In this document: positions 46,857 through 59,600 of the stretch, piece after piece
Numbering within the stretch: the stretch's first letter is position 1
Layout of the letters: every line of letters begins with the position of its first letter
Assembly (NCBI GenBank): GCA_021234155.1
Contig: JAJEKV010000050.1
Coordinates: 5,851,199 to 5,915,198, forward strand
From: Isoetes taiwanensis
Lineage: Eukaryota; Streptophyta; Lycopodiopsida; Isoetales; Isoetaceae
Direction: 5' to 3'
Length of the DNA stretch: 64,000 bases
The notes under the pieces: model-generated
The model's database searches: none
What the model was told of the DNA's origin: nothing
The model's input: the letters and a program-made list of their open reading frames with translations, nothing else
Position numbers and translations under genes: made by a program

Positions 46857-46886
46857 TATATAATAATAATAATAATAGTAATAATA
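46857..46886. repeat. (AAT)n microsatellite, short allele
   Basis: About 8 units in the left LTR copy; the corresponding tract in the right copy (about 51196-51248) has about 16 units. Confidence 0.9.
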
Positions 46887-48697
46887 TCAAGTTTATTGAA
46901 TAGCAATCCACACACTTCTACTCTCGCCTTTCCGAAACTTGGCTACTTTCCGGAGCATCTCGCACCTCTGCTTACACCATTAACCACGGGGTTAGTCACA
47001 CGGACTAAGTGGGGATCGGGGATCTAGGATGTCTAGCATCAACAATACAAAGCATTAACCTAGAACAACAGCCTAACCTTACCGTAGCCTCGCCCCTGCA
47101 ATCCAAGTAACTAGTCCAACAAGCATGACCAATGCAACTTAATTCCAACAAAGAAGACCACATATATAATAACCAAGCAATCATCGCATCAACATTGCAA
47201 CCAATATTCCTCTGGGTCTGAGCAAGGTCAACTCGGCTGATCAGGCCAGTGACATAGAGGCGGGGTAACCACGTGTGTACACACCCATCCACGCTGCGTC
47301 CAGCATTGGAGGACCACTTAACTGTGCATGACGTTGTACCATACGGTACCAACGCCCGATGTTCAAATAATACCATTTACATAGCACTGTGCAATAACCG
47401 CGAGTCTAGAACATCGCACCTAGACTCCGGCCCCAGAGGTCTATATCAAAGAATTATACTACACATAGATCACAACAGGGAATAAATTACTAATCGCATA
47501 TTTCTTATTAGCCAGAATGGCTTTAGCTAAACTTGTTCGATATTAATCCCAAAACTTTCTGTGGTTTAGCTAAACTCTACACATTTTTCCTCTCATACTT
47601 TCTAGCGTTTAGCTAAACTAACCCAAACATCAACTCAAAAATTTCTATGGTGTGGCCAACAGAAAATATTAAGCCAAATTACTATACTTTTTTTCAATAT
47701 ATTCCATTTATTTTATTCATTTTCTTTGTGAAAACATTCTAAAATAATGCTAGCTAGCAAAGTCTAGGACTCAAATTAATTCATAATGCTAGAAACTAAA
47801 CTATTAATCACATATTTCATATAAATTAGAATGATGTTAGCTAAACTAGCCCGAAATTCATTCTAAAAGTTTCTATGGTTTAGCTAAACAATATAAAATT
47901 TCACTCTCTTACTTTCTAGCATTTGGCTAAAGAGCTCCAAGGTTGGTGCAGTCCCGAAAAAAGTTAAGCTAAAATTATTATTTTTTTACCAATTTTTTCC
48001 ATTTACTTTAGCCAAATTTTTTTGAAAATGTGCTAAAAAATCGCCAAATAGCTAAGTTTAGCCCTTAAATTATTCCATCACAATACTATGAATTCCACCC
48101 AATATCAACTAGGCACATTTCCATATCAAATTTACCTTAGAAATTCCATAATTTACACTAGTTATAAGCTCGTATAAACATTACTATCTCTACCATGCAA
48201 CATGCAATGCCTGGTGCTTAAACAAAATACAACCTTCACTAATATCTTATTATTTTTAACTAGATCAACTTCCTTCAAATTACTACTTATAACCTTAATG
48301 ACGGTGGCTTCCATAACCCTGCTAACTAGTTTAAATTCCTGCACCCATTCCCAGCTAGTAATACCCCCAGCATATATTTTCCCTTTGCTAATTTAGTTAT
48401 TTCCAAGGGTTTAGGTATACAACTAGCTACCTTGTTAAACTACACATCCCGTAATCATAACACTAGAAAACCCCAGGTGTAAGGCTTGATCCCCACCTGG
48501 AAATCCCGCTTGCTTCTTCTGCACTCCCAGCAACGCTCCCAGATCTCTGCACGCAACTTGCTCCATTCAACAATCCATCTGCAATCTATCTCCTTCCGAA
48601 TGCTTCACCATCACATAAAGACTTCTTTCCCATGGAAAACTCCTTCCCCAAGAAATCAAGAATAATATTGTTGCACTTATATAACCTAGCAATGCCC

Positions 48698-48785
48698 TTG
48701 CATGCATGCATGCACACACTGCATGCATGGACACATTGCATGCATGCATGCACACACTGCATGCATGGACACATTGCATGCATGT
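48698..48785. repeat. GCATGCATGCACACACTGCATGG minisatellite
   Basis: Two nearly identical units of about 40 bp built from GCATGCAT and ACACACTGC/ACACATTGC. Confidence 0.85.
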
Positions 48786-50630
48786 ATTCCTAGCACATAA
48801 TCATTTATTTTACCATTGAAAATGCATTCTTATATACATCTTAATGTTGGTGCTAGGTTGCTAGGTCCGTTACAGTCTCTCCTCCAAAAATTCAACCCAT
48901 GTCCTCATGGGTGCATCTTAGAGCACTCATGAAAAATCTAGTTTGTATCTCCCTTTGTGACATCTTCCTTGGAACAAACCCAACCATTGATCTAAAAGTA
49001 ATTTTTTATAGTCTGCCTCCTTAATTCCCCGGGTCTCTTCCCTTTATGCCTTCACATCTTAATCCTCAATTCAACATACTCCCAAATGAATACAATTTTG
49101 TCCCTTAGAACTGACCCATCCTTGTCAAACACAATTGCTTAGCCTTCCAATCCAAGATGATGCATCTCCAAACTTGAAAGCTCAAAGCTAGCTTCATACA
49201 AGTAATTTAAGCTAAAGGAAAGATACATATTAGATAGCTCCAATGCACGACCCAGGAACATACATATCCAATGCAATATAATAAACGTAATGCACATAGA
49301 AAAAAAAACCCATCATTCCAAAGAGATTTTATAGGCATCAATTGCCCTTAATTTCAATGAAGCTCTTACTTCATGTATTTTGTTCACAACTTCAATCCTT
49401 TGACTCCAATCACCATCCCTCCATTAATCTACAATCACTTCTAGCAAGCCAAATAATTACGATACATGGAAGCACCATTACTAGATGTGCTTATACCTCT
49501 TCTATTACATTCTAAGATTTTCAAAAAATGGCACTTCCCCATGTCTATACATTCTCCTCTGCCTTTATCTCATGTCTGGGCCTTATCTGACAACTCTTTC
49601 ATTCAACTTCATGGTTTACCTACTACTACGATTAAATATGTTATTCCTCTATTCATCTTCTTCTTCTTCATTATCCATAAGATGGATAACATTGTTCAAT
49701 CTTGGCCAATCAATTCTTCAATCTGCCATAATTTAAGTGGATATCATTAACTAAATATAAATGCATAACCTGACCACTTTGTTCCATTAAGTGCTTTCTT
49801 ATACTCCAAGAATTTTTTCAAGGCCAAGAACTTTTTCAAGGCTATCACCGACATTCTAGCCATAACCCTAAGGCCAACAACTTTATAGACCTCAAGTAGG
49901 ACCATGACGTAATCATGACATTTCCTTCTATATCACACATCTGCTATTTACACATGAGCTTCAATCCGACTATCATGTAAATCTTATTTTATAACTATAT
50001 CTAAGCATTCTCAAAACTTGTCTTACAACCACCGTGTTGTAACCTTATCTAACCATAGCCTGAATGCTATCAACTTAGAAACTTATTATTATTTTACCAC
50101 TGGATATCAATATATAGATGCTACATGGTTTTCTCAATTTTAGCTTCAAAAGGATGCACCTAACATCACATCAAGAATCTTATTCATCCGATATGGTGAG
50201 ATGAACCTTCCCCGAATATCATAGGCATTATATATCATGCACTGCTTATTCCAAATTTTCTTGCCACCAGAGTATACTACTACGAGATCACATCTACACT
50301 ATAAGGAGTGGTTACCAAAGTGAAACGCAATACCTGTACCTTAATCTCCCTCGAGCATCAATTCCATGCTATGCACACATTGGCAACCCTAAATCAAAGT
50401 TAGCCCCTTGATGAAGTATATTTTTCTAGCTTATCTGTTTTGCAGGATAGAAAATCAACCAAGATTATAGAAATGCCATGTAATCAATTTCACATACCTT
50501 CATAAACAATTTGTCACGCCTCCTCTGAGGCCGTCATCTCCACATATATTCAATTGAATACTATTAGCATAATCCAACAACCTCAGCTTGAATCTAAAAT
50601 TCGCTATCATACATCCAAGGATCCAACTAT

Positions 50631-50642
50631 GCTCTGATACCA
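50631..50642 (-). other. primer-binding site of the non-autonomous LTR element
   Basis: Minus strand TGGTATCAGAGC, the perfect 12-base tRNA-iMet complement. Confidence 0.85.
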
Positions 50643-51192
50643 ACTATGACGTTCCTAACCGACATGCCCTTAACCAACTAGGCAAAACCGTCTAGACGTT
50701 TATGAGTAGTCGCTTCTACCCATTTATGCTTGGGTGTCTCCGGGGGGCATACGGGCACATTCAAGGTTGAATACTCTCGGCGGTCTACCATGGGCCGTTC
50801 ATGGTCTCTCCCACTAGAACTATGCTCGTCCTCGAGCATCCAAGGCTATACCATGTCTATGTCATACCATGTCACAATGATTACCAAATCTTTGCAAATT
50901 ACCCATGCATATAGGCACCCATGGAGACTTCGAACTTCGAGACACGCTCGATACCAAGCTGTGGGCGGGCTGGCCGTTAACCTTTATGGTAACTGGAGAT
51001 CCCATCAATCTTGACCATTGGATATACTTAAGCCTAAAAACTTAACGAATTAACTCAAGCATTTGCAACAATAACACTTAGGTAAAGAATTTAATCTTTG
51101 TACATATTCCAGGTCCCAAACATATACTTGCCCATTACTCAGCAATATTCCCGCACACAATGAATGATCTTAATAATTGTAACTTCAAGCCC

Positions 51193-51195
<3 letters not shown>

Positions 51196-51238
<43 letters not shown>

Positions 51239-51248
51239 GTAATAATAT
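51196..51248. repeat. (AAT)n microsatellite, long allele
   Basis: Expanded version of the tract at 46857-46886 in the duplicate LTR. Confidence 0.9.
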
Positions 51249-52460
51249 CAAGTTTATTGAATAGCAATCCACACACTTCTACTCTCGCCTTTCCGAAACT
51301 TGGCTACTTTCCGGAGCATCTCGCACCTCTGCTTACACCATTAACCACGGGGTTAGTCACACGGACTAAGTGGGGATCGGGGATCTAGGATGTCTAGCAT
51401 CAACAATACAAAGCATTAACCTAGAACAACAGCCTAACCTTACCATAGCCTCGCCCCTGCAATCCAAGTAACTAGTCCAACAAGCATGACCAATGCAACT
51501 TAATTCCAACAAAGAAGACCACATATATAATAACCAAGCAATCATCGCATCAACATTGCAACCAATATTCCTCTGGGTCTGAGCAAGGTCAACTCGGCTG
51601 ATCAGGTCAGTGACATAGAGGCGGGGTGACCACGTGTGTACACACCCATCCACGCTGCGTCCAACATTGGAGGACCACTTAACTGTGCATGACGTTGTAC
51701 CATACGGTACCAACGCCCGATGTTCAAATAATACCATTTACATAGCACTGTGCAATAACTGCGAGTCTAGACCATCGCACCTAGACTCCAGCCCCAGAGG
51801 TCTATATCAAAGAATTATACTACACATAGATCACAATACTATGAATTCCACCCAATATCAACTAGGCACATTTCCATATCAAATTTACCTTAGAAATTCC
51901 ATAATTTACACCAGTTATAAGCTCGTATAAACATTACTATCTCTACCATGCAACATGCAATGCCCGGTGCTTAAACAAAATACAACCTTCACTAATATCT
52001 TATTATTTTTAACTAGATCAACTTCCTTCAAATTACTACTTATAACCTTAATGACGGTGGCTTCCATAACCCTGCTAACTAGTTTAAATTCCTGCACCCA
52101 TTCCCAGCTAGTAATACCCCCAGCATATATTTTCCCTTTGCTAATTTAGTTATTTCCAAGGGTTTAGGTATACAACTAGCTACCTTGTTAAACTACACAT
52201 CCCGTAATCATAACACTAGAAAACCCCAGGTGTAAGGCTTGATCCCCACCTGGAAATCCCGCTTGCTTCTTCTGCACTCCCAGCAACGCTCCCAGATCTC
52301 TGCACGCAACTTGCTCCATTCAACAATCTATCTGCAATCTATCTCCTTCCGAATGCTTCATAGAAAATCAACCAAGATTATAGAAATGCCATGTAATCAA
52401 TTTCACATACCTTCATAAACAATTTGTCACGCCTCCTCTGAGGCCGTCATCTCCACATAT

Positions 52461-54150
52461 AACAGAGTTGCAATAGAAACGAGAGGGGATCGTTGAAACG
52501 GGAGCAAAAGGAATATTCCTCGAAGATTCCCTTTTTTTTTAAAAAAAGGGGCTAAAATGAGGTTTAAAAAAAAAAAGACATAAAACTGTATCTTGACCCC
52601 CCCCAAAATCACTAATTTTGTTGTGCAATGAGAGAATTAGCTATTTCAAAGTGACACTTTTCTAGCAATAAGAATTTGAATGAAGTATGTTTTTAGAGAG
52701 AACCTCTAATTTGAGGGAACATATATTTTAACCAAAACTTTAAGTGAAGTTTACAACTGAAATTGTAGTATTTTCAAAAATTGAAGACAAAATCTTCACA
52801 TTCACTTACAAAATTTACAGTCTTTTTACAAGACTTAGTTATGTACAAAAGTGTGAGGAGTGATCTGAGAGGGATCCAAAGACATCTTCATCCTCATTTA
52901 TGCCATCTTCGTCACCTTCGCCATTTTGTCGCTTGAGGAAGTGCTTGAGTTATCTTCCTCGTCATCTTTGTCAGAGAGGGTGAAGCATTACCACCCTCTT
53001 CTTCATCTTCTTCCTCGTAGCTACATGCCTTCTTAAGTAAATTGATTGTTCTCTGGCGTGAAAGCGATTGTCGATTTCAATTTGAAATCATAACATAGAA
53101 TACTCACTTTTCGTAAGTCTAGCTCATCCCTATTACCCACTCTCTTGAGTTTTTCCCCTTGCCTTGACTTTTCATTTCTAAATCATATCGCCTTCAAAGC
53201 ATTTTTACGAGCGTGTAGCCATCCGATTGAATCTTGAGTTTAGTCACCAAGCCTTCCTCTTTGGCGTGTCAAGTACTTTTGCTATCCAGAAAGGTCGCCC
53301 TTTATCATCGTCCTCAGTCGGAGTAGCAATCAACATACCTTTGGTAATTTCTGTGATATTACCTGCAGGCTCATTTTTGCGTCTTGGCCCGAGGTACATG
53401 ACCCGATCCTCATCTTCTGTCTTGGTGGCGCATCGGTGCTCTTGGGCCTGCCCGGTTCACGGAGTTCGTGGAAGGAATTAGGCCAATGGAAAGCTTCCTC
53501 CATTTGCCTTAGAGCTAAGTTTTGATTCACAATCGTTTGTTCAGCAAAGAAGCCTCTCCACCACATTTGGTCTTCTTCTAAGAAGTACTTAAAGCCCCAG
53601 AGAAATTCCACTTTCAATTGCTTTTAAGGAGTTAGCCGGGGTGCTTTTCTTTTGCTTTGACTCTTTTGGGTTTTTTAGAGGAAGCTGCTCAGCACGTTCT
53701 ATTAAGCAAGTGTCAGGAATATACTTAAGGAAGCGCAACCCCCGGTGGACTCCGGTCTTTAGTAGTGGTGTATTTCTTCCCTTGTAAAAACTACATCCAT
53801 CCTTCAAGTAAAACTTGATGTGGTGTTGAAATGTAATATCGTTCAACTTGTTCACAACTTCTTCTCTAGAGCCACGTCGAGAGAAAACAAATTCCCTAAA
53901 GTCAGCAGTCTCCACTAGAAGCTCAACCACTGGCATGGGAGTGTAAGAGTCTTCAATGATTCGAACCAAAGTAGGAAGACAAAAAGCCTTCTTTCTTCTT
54001 AGACGAACGGAAAATCTGCTGAACATCTGGTCTATCTGATCATGAGTGTGCCCTACAAGTAAGAATCCAAGCTTGACTTTTTTGAAGATCCCTAGCTCCA
54101 CTAGCATGGCACAATAAGCAAAGAGTGTTTGATTCTTGTTCTCCCTGGCA
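52461..54150 (-). pseudogene. truncated DUF7869-type transposon (copy B)
   Basis: The left TIR (AACAGAGTTGC) starts exactly where the repeated flank (CTCCACATAT) departs from its twin at 50547. Inside, the sequence aligns with 31210-32900: the 3' region, the acidic C-terminus and the core with GHTHDQIDQMFSRFS and ENKNQTLFAYCAM. It ends abruptly at about 54147 within the LDNTTREN block, so the N-terminal half of the transposase, the methyltransferase and the other TIR are missing. Many small indels versus copy A are of CAG/CTG-to-CG type. Confidence 0.85.
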
Positions 54151-55340
54151 CACTGACCCCAATTTTTGGACCACAGTTGTTTTTTACTTGTACGGAAGTG
54201 TTGTTTTATGCCAAAAACAACACCAAAATGGTCCCAAAAGTCCACGTGGCCCGTTTATCCGGATTTGCACAAAGAGACAGTGGTTTTTTGGCAGAAAATT
54301 CCACGCGTAGAAAAAATTAACATAGTTTTTGTGAATTTTTGTCAACGTGTACTTTTTTCCTTCGATGTTGTTTTTTGTGGAACCATGCGTTGTTTATCTT
54401 TAAAATCGCACGCATAGGTTTTAATTTTACTACACCTGAAAAATTAAATTACAACACTAGAAATAAAGGACTACAAAGAAAAGAACACGTAGGAAATAGA
54501 AATATGATGTTTTCAAGTGTTCTTTTCCTCAATAACGACACGTCGTTTCAAGTGTTGTTTTTGCAAAATTAAAAAAATCACGCATGGCCTTTTTTTTTAA
54601 TTTATGAAACACTACATATGTTATTGAAATTTAGCTATTGTTTTCCTAAAATAAGGACATGTAAAAAGTAATATTATAACATGTAGAAAAAACGTAAATT
54701 TCTAATGTGGTTATTTAACTAATGAGATATTGACACGTGGCATACTTTTTAAATAATAAAACATTATTCTAGCTAATCAAATATGGACACATGGCATACT
54801 TTTTAAATAATAAAGCATTATTACTACACGTAGGAAAAATAAAGTATTGTTTATAATATATCTTCTAACAAATCAAATGTTGACACGTGGCACACATTAA
54901 AAAAAAATTATTATAGACCACAATTTAAAAGTTAATATATTATGATTTAAAAGCTAATATGCATTTTAGCAAATAGAATATTAACACGTGGCATACTTTC
55001 AAAATTAAAAATGCACCATTACAACGCATAGAAAAAACACATTTCTAATATATCTCCTATCCTAGCTATCCTAGCTAATGATATATTAACACGTGGCATA
55101 CATTGTTTAAGAAGAAATAAATGTGCGGCTCCGTTTATTAAACATTGGTTATTGCAAAAGCGCAGTTTATTAAACATTGGTTATTGCAGGTTGCAAGAAT
55201 AGGCCACTAAAACTACAAAAATCATGAAGGCTCATTTTAGAACAACTCGATCCATGTTATTGATTCATCAAAGATAAACAAATGGCTACAAATGATTCAT
55301 CAAAGATAAACAAGAATATTTAATAATAGAATGGCAGAAC
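54151..55340. other. AT-rich region with repeated ACACGTGGCATAC
   Basis: No coding region. ACACGTGGCATAC-type motifs (containing the G-box core CACGTG) occur at about 54731, 54786 (variant), 54882, 54978 and 55090, some within about 55-bp imperfect repeats with TTTTTAAATAATAAA. Possibly the remains of another non-autonomous element. Confidence 0.6.
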
Positions 55341-56174
55341 TGTGAGAAATGTTGTTCAGTTCACAACTTAAACATATTTACACATCTGAGTTAAGATGAT
55401 TACAATATCTAAAGTTGAGCCAGCATACACATGTCAAGACAAAGTGAGAATCTATGGTTACAGTAACTGTGAACATTTGAGCTAAGCAGAGACAGACAGA
55501 AGAATGTTCTGGAGTTATACAATTATCCTGAGTATGGGATATTCATTGAGCTCGTACTCTAACCTAAGGTTTTAATATAGGTTCATTGACCTAATGGTTG
55601 AAAAAAATAATTATAGTTGATTCAATGGTTGAAAAAAAGGTTCGAATGAAACCTAAGGAAAATATGGGATATTTCGAAAGGGGAAACTCCTATGAGTATG
55701 GAAACAGATAAGAGCAAAGAAGCCAGTCGGTTCCGGAAGGATTGGGCGGTTCCAGCACCGTCGGAACTGCCCTAGATAATGAGAACTAGTAGAACTGATG
55801 AGTATCAAGTTTTTGCTTGCTAGCTGCATTGGAACTTCGACGTCAAGGGTGTTTTCTGCTTCAGTGAAATTCGTGTTAAGAAAAGGTATATGAATGACTA
55901 TTGTGAATACCATTGATTTTTATCTTCAATGGTTACCATTGATTTTATCTTCGATGGTTTAATATAGCTTGAGCTATATCATTGTGAAATTGAATAATGG
56001 TGCTAACTATTTGCTTGATTGATCTAAGCAATAAAACATTGAATGAGACTGCAATGAGTTATGTGTCACTATGCTGAGAGTGATCTTCAATAAATCATGA
56101 GAAATATGTTAATGATCTAGACATTTATTTATCAGATTGTATTTGCAGATAATATTACCTGATAAGTTCTCACA
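55341..56174 (+). repeat. copia 5' LTR
   Basis: 834 bp, TGTGAGAAATG...TTCTCACA. Confidence 0.97.
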
Positions 56175-56175
56175 T

Positions 56176-56187
56176 TGGTATCAGAGC
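56176..56187 (+). other. copia primer-binding site
   Basis: TGGTATCAGAGC, one base after the 5' LTR, complementary to initiator Met tRNA. Confidence 0.95.
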
Positions 56188-56195
56188 TAGAAAAA

Positions 56196-56549
56196 ATGTC
56201 TAGCCGTTTTGGTGCAGGGTTGTTGAATGCTATTGAAGTATTCAAAGGAGATTCAGGGTTCCAGGTGTGGAAAGAAAAAATCAAGCATGTGTTGCAAGTA
56301 GAGGACTTGTGGGACATTATTGAACCACCTACTGGTGCAGTCACAAAAAGAGTTGCAGAAGAGGAAGGGAGCTCCTCAACAGAAGGTGAGAGTTCAGTTG
56401 CAGGGAAGGGTAAAGAGGTCAGTATCACCTCTGAAGCAGGTGGAGGCAGTGAGAATCAAGCAAAAGTGAGAGAAGCTCAAGGAATAATAATGAGCAAAGT
56501 AGGCTCTGGAATTGTCTTGAAGTTGAGAGGAAAAACACATCCCAGATGA
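56196..56549 (+). pseudogene. copia Gag, N-terminal part, prematurely stopped
   Basis: The frame from the first ATG (MSSRFGAGLLNAIEVFKGD) contains the copia Gag opening (FKGDSGFQVWKEKIKHVLQ, DLWDII). It stops at 56549 after LKLRGKTHPR. Between 56550 and 56670 the expected Gag helices appear in other frames with stops (HFIVYKMKFINRLK). The pol frame opens only after this, so this copy cannot make a full Gag as assembled, although it otherwise looks recent. Confidence 0.75.
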
Positions 56550-56670
56550 GGTACATGATGTATTTATTATATGAAGAAAGAATATCCTACGCATTTCATC
56601 GTCTACAAAATGAAATTTATAAATCGATTAAAAACTAGTTGACAAAAAGTAACGTGAATGAGTTCTCTGC

Positions 56671-59600
56671 GTGACTTCTTCCGACAATATAATTGCAGAT
56701 CTTGAGGAGCATGCACTTACCTACAAAGAGCAACAAGTCTTGGCTATTTCTAGAAGTGTGACAAGCCTAGGGAACATCTCTATATTTATAAGAACAATAG
56801 CCAGAACTAGAGAAGAGGCTGAAAGAATGTTGAAAACAGAAATTGAACAAAGCAAGGTTGGGGACGAGGATGAAACTAGTCAAATTCTGCTCACAAAGGG
56901 GAAGACCAAAGAAAATAAGAGCAAGATTGGACCTTGTTTTCACTGTAATCAGCATGGTCATATCAAGATAAATTGTCCAAATTTGGCAAAAGAAATTAGT
57001 TGTTATAATTGTGGAGGAAGAGGTCACTATGCCTCTACTTGTTCTACTCCAAAGGACAATGCTAGAGGCAGAGGTAGAGGAGGAAGGAATTTTAATGCAA
57101 GAGGGAGAGGTCGAGGTAGAGGAAGAGGTGCCTTTGAAGCAAATGTGGCTGAGGAAGTCAAACTGGAAGAAGGAAATTCTGAAACAGATGATGAGGTAAG
57201 AAATTGTAGAGTATTTGCTGCTTGCTCTGACATTAATAATGATGATCTTCTAATTTTAGATAGTGGAGCTGAGAAAAGCATAGCTTGCTCATCAAAGTTG
57301 TTGAAGGAATGCCAAGGCAACAAAGGAGGACATGTTCAAGTTGGAAATGGAAGTTTGCAAAAGATTGAAGAAGTAGGAGTGTTAGAGTTGTTTGATCTAG
57401 ATGGAAAAGCAGTTAATCTACAAAATGTATTATGTGTTCCAAGCTTAGTTAGAAACTTGATTTCAGTTTGTCAATTAGTAGACATGGGCTTCAGAGTTAT
57501 CTTTGAGCAACTTGAATGTAAAGTTTATGAAGGAAATAAATTGAAATTTCTGGGAAAACGTGTTGGAAACTTGTTTGGCATAAATCCTCATTGTTTAAAC
57601 AGCATCAACATGGTTACAATTCCAGATATATTGTGTTGGCACGAGAGGCTTGGGCACACACACTTTAAAAACATTGAATATCTCATAAACAATGGATTGA
57701 TACAAAGCTCAACTAGAAAAGTGGCTGATTATGTTTGCAAAGGATGCATGCTGGGTAAACACTGCAGGTTGCCTTTCTCAAGGACAAAGGAAAGAGCAAA
57801 TGAGATACTGGAGCTAGTACACACTGATCTCTGTGGACCACTCAACATAACTGGAATCTCAGGTAAGAAATACTTCATAACTTTCATTGACGATCATAGT
57901 AGAAAAACAAAGGTCTATTGCTTGAGAAGCAAGAATCTGGCATTTGAGGCTTTTAAATTATTTGCAGCAGAAGTAGAGTGTTCTACAGGAAAGAAAATTA
58001 AATGTGTTAGATCAGACAGAGGAGGAGAATATATGTCAGGCAAATTCAGAACATATTGCATAAATAAAGGAATTAAAAGGCAATATACTTGCAGCTATAC
58101 GCCCCAACAAAATGGCACAGCTGAAAGGAAAAACAAAAGCATTTTAAATGCTGTTAGAGCAATGCTTAAACACTCAGGGCTTCCTAATTTTCTTTGGGAA
58201 GAAGCAGTTAAGACTGCTGTTACAATTCAAAATGCATTGCCATCAAAGGTGCTGACTGGCAAAAGTCCAGAAGAATTATGGTCAGGAAAGACTCCTAACT
58301 ATGAAAAGTTTAGAGCATTTGGATGCTTGACTTATACTCATATACCAGAGGAAAAAAGACTAAAACTTGATGATAGGTCGATGATAACCTACCTAGTAGG
58401 ATATGATGAACACTCAAAAGGGTATAGAGTGTTTGATCCTGCAAGCAGAAAAATATTAGTCAGCAGGGATGTTAAGTTTGTTGAGAAGGAGTTGTATAGA
58501 CCAAGGGAAATTAACAAAGAAACTATGCAAACTGAAATGGAAAAAACTCTGACAGAAGATGAGCAAGAAAATGAAGGGACAACAGAACCAGCAAGTGGAT
58601 CAGCATATGAAAATGATGACAGTGATAATGAAGTAGGTGAAGAAAAGGAGAAAACCACAGAAAATCAAGAGTTTGAAAGTGACCACAGGTTGCCCATTGA
58701 AATTCCAGTTGAGAAGGTTAAGAAAAGAAAAACTGAAGCAGAAAGGTTAAAAGAGGACTTGAACATAAACATTGAGGATTATGGGAGAGAGAATGATGGT
58801 AAAAGCAGCAGACTGCATAAAGAAAATATAAGTGAGGCATTAATGGTACTGGAAGATGGAGTTCCAGAAACATTTGAGGAGGCTGTAAACAGTTTGAATG
58901 GAGATATGTGGAAAAGAGCAATGGAAGAAGAAATGAATGCATTTGACAGGACCTCAACCTATGAAGTAGTTGAAATGCCTAAAAACAAAAACATTGTTGG
59001 GAATAAATGGATATACAAGTTGAAATTGAATGCAGATGGAAGTACTAAATATAAAGCAAGACTTGTAGCCCAGGGATACTCTCAGAAACAAGGTGTTGAT
59101 TATGAAGAGACATATTCTCCAGTGGTTAAATTGACAAGTGTTAGAATGCTAATTGCTATGGCTAATGCTTATGATTTAGAGCTACATCATATGGATGTTA
59201 GCACAGCCTTTCTAAATGCTGATTTAGAAGAGGAAATATTTATGAAACAAGCTCCTGGCTATGAGGAAGGGGAAAACAATGTTTGGAAATTGAAGAAGGC
59301 AGTTTATGGTCTTAAACAGGCACCTAGACAATGGAACAAATGCATTGACAAGTATTTAAGGGAACAAGGATTTGAAGCACTCAAGCATGATGGAAATGTT
59401 TATATTTTTAAAGAAGAGCAGGAGTATTGTATAGTTGGGGTATATGTGGATGATTGTGTTATGGCAGCAAGCAGTACCATGATATTGAATAAGTGCAAAA
59501 ATATATTAAAAGAAAAGTTTCAAATGTCAGACTTGGGTGAGTTAAGGCAATTCCTAGGCATTGAAGTTACTCGTGACAGAAAAGAAAAGAGGATCACTCT

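Larger units (their letters stand above)
46620..52460 (-). mobile_element. rearranged non-autonomous LTR retrotransposon (LTR-internal-LTR-internal)
   Basis: Direct repeats 46620-48607 and 50960-52360 are nearly identical except for a 600-bp segment (about 47480-48080) present only in the first. Minus-strand signals frame the internal part: a purine tract before 48874 (LTR edge TGTAACGG) and a tRNA-iMet primer site at 50631-50642 near the other LTR edge at about 50647. The second LTR stops at 52360 and jumps to a repeat of internal sequence (52361-52460 matches 50448-50547), so a tandem array recombined. No gag or pol was found in the 1.8-kb internal region, so it depends on other elements. 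Confidence 0.7.

Noticed and set aside
48567-48783. Cys/His-rich frames (MQCVHACSVCMHAC)
   Set aside because: Translation of the GCATGCATG minisatellite, not a zinc-binding protein.
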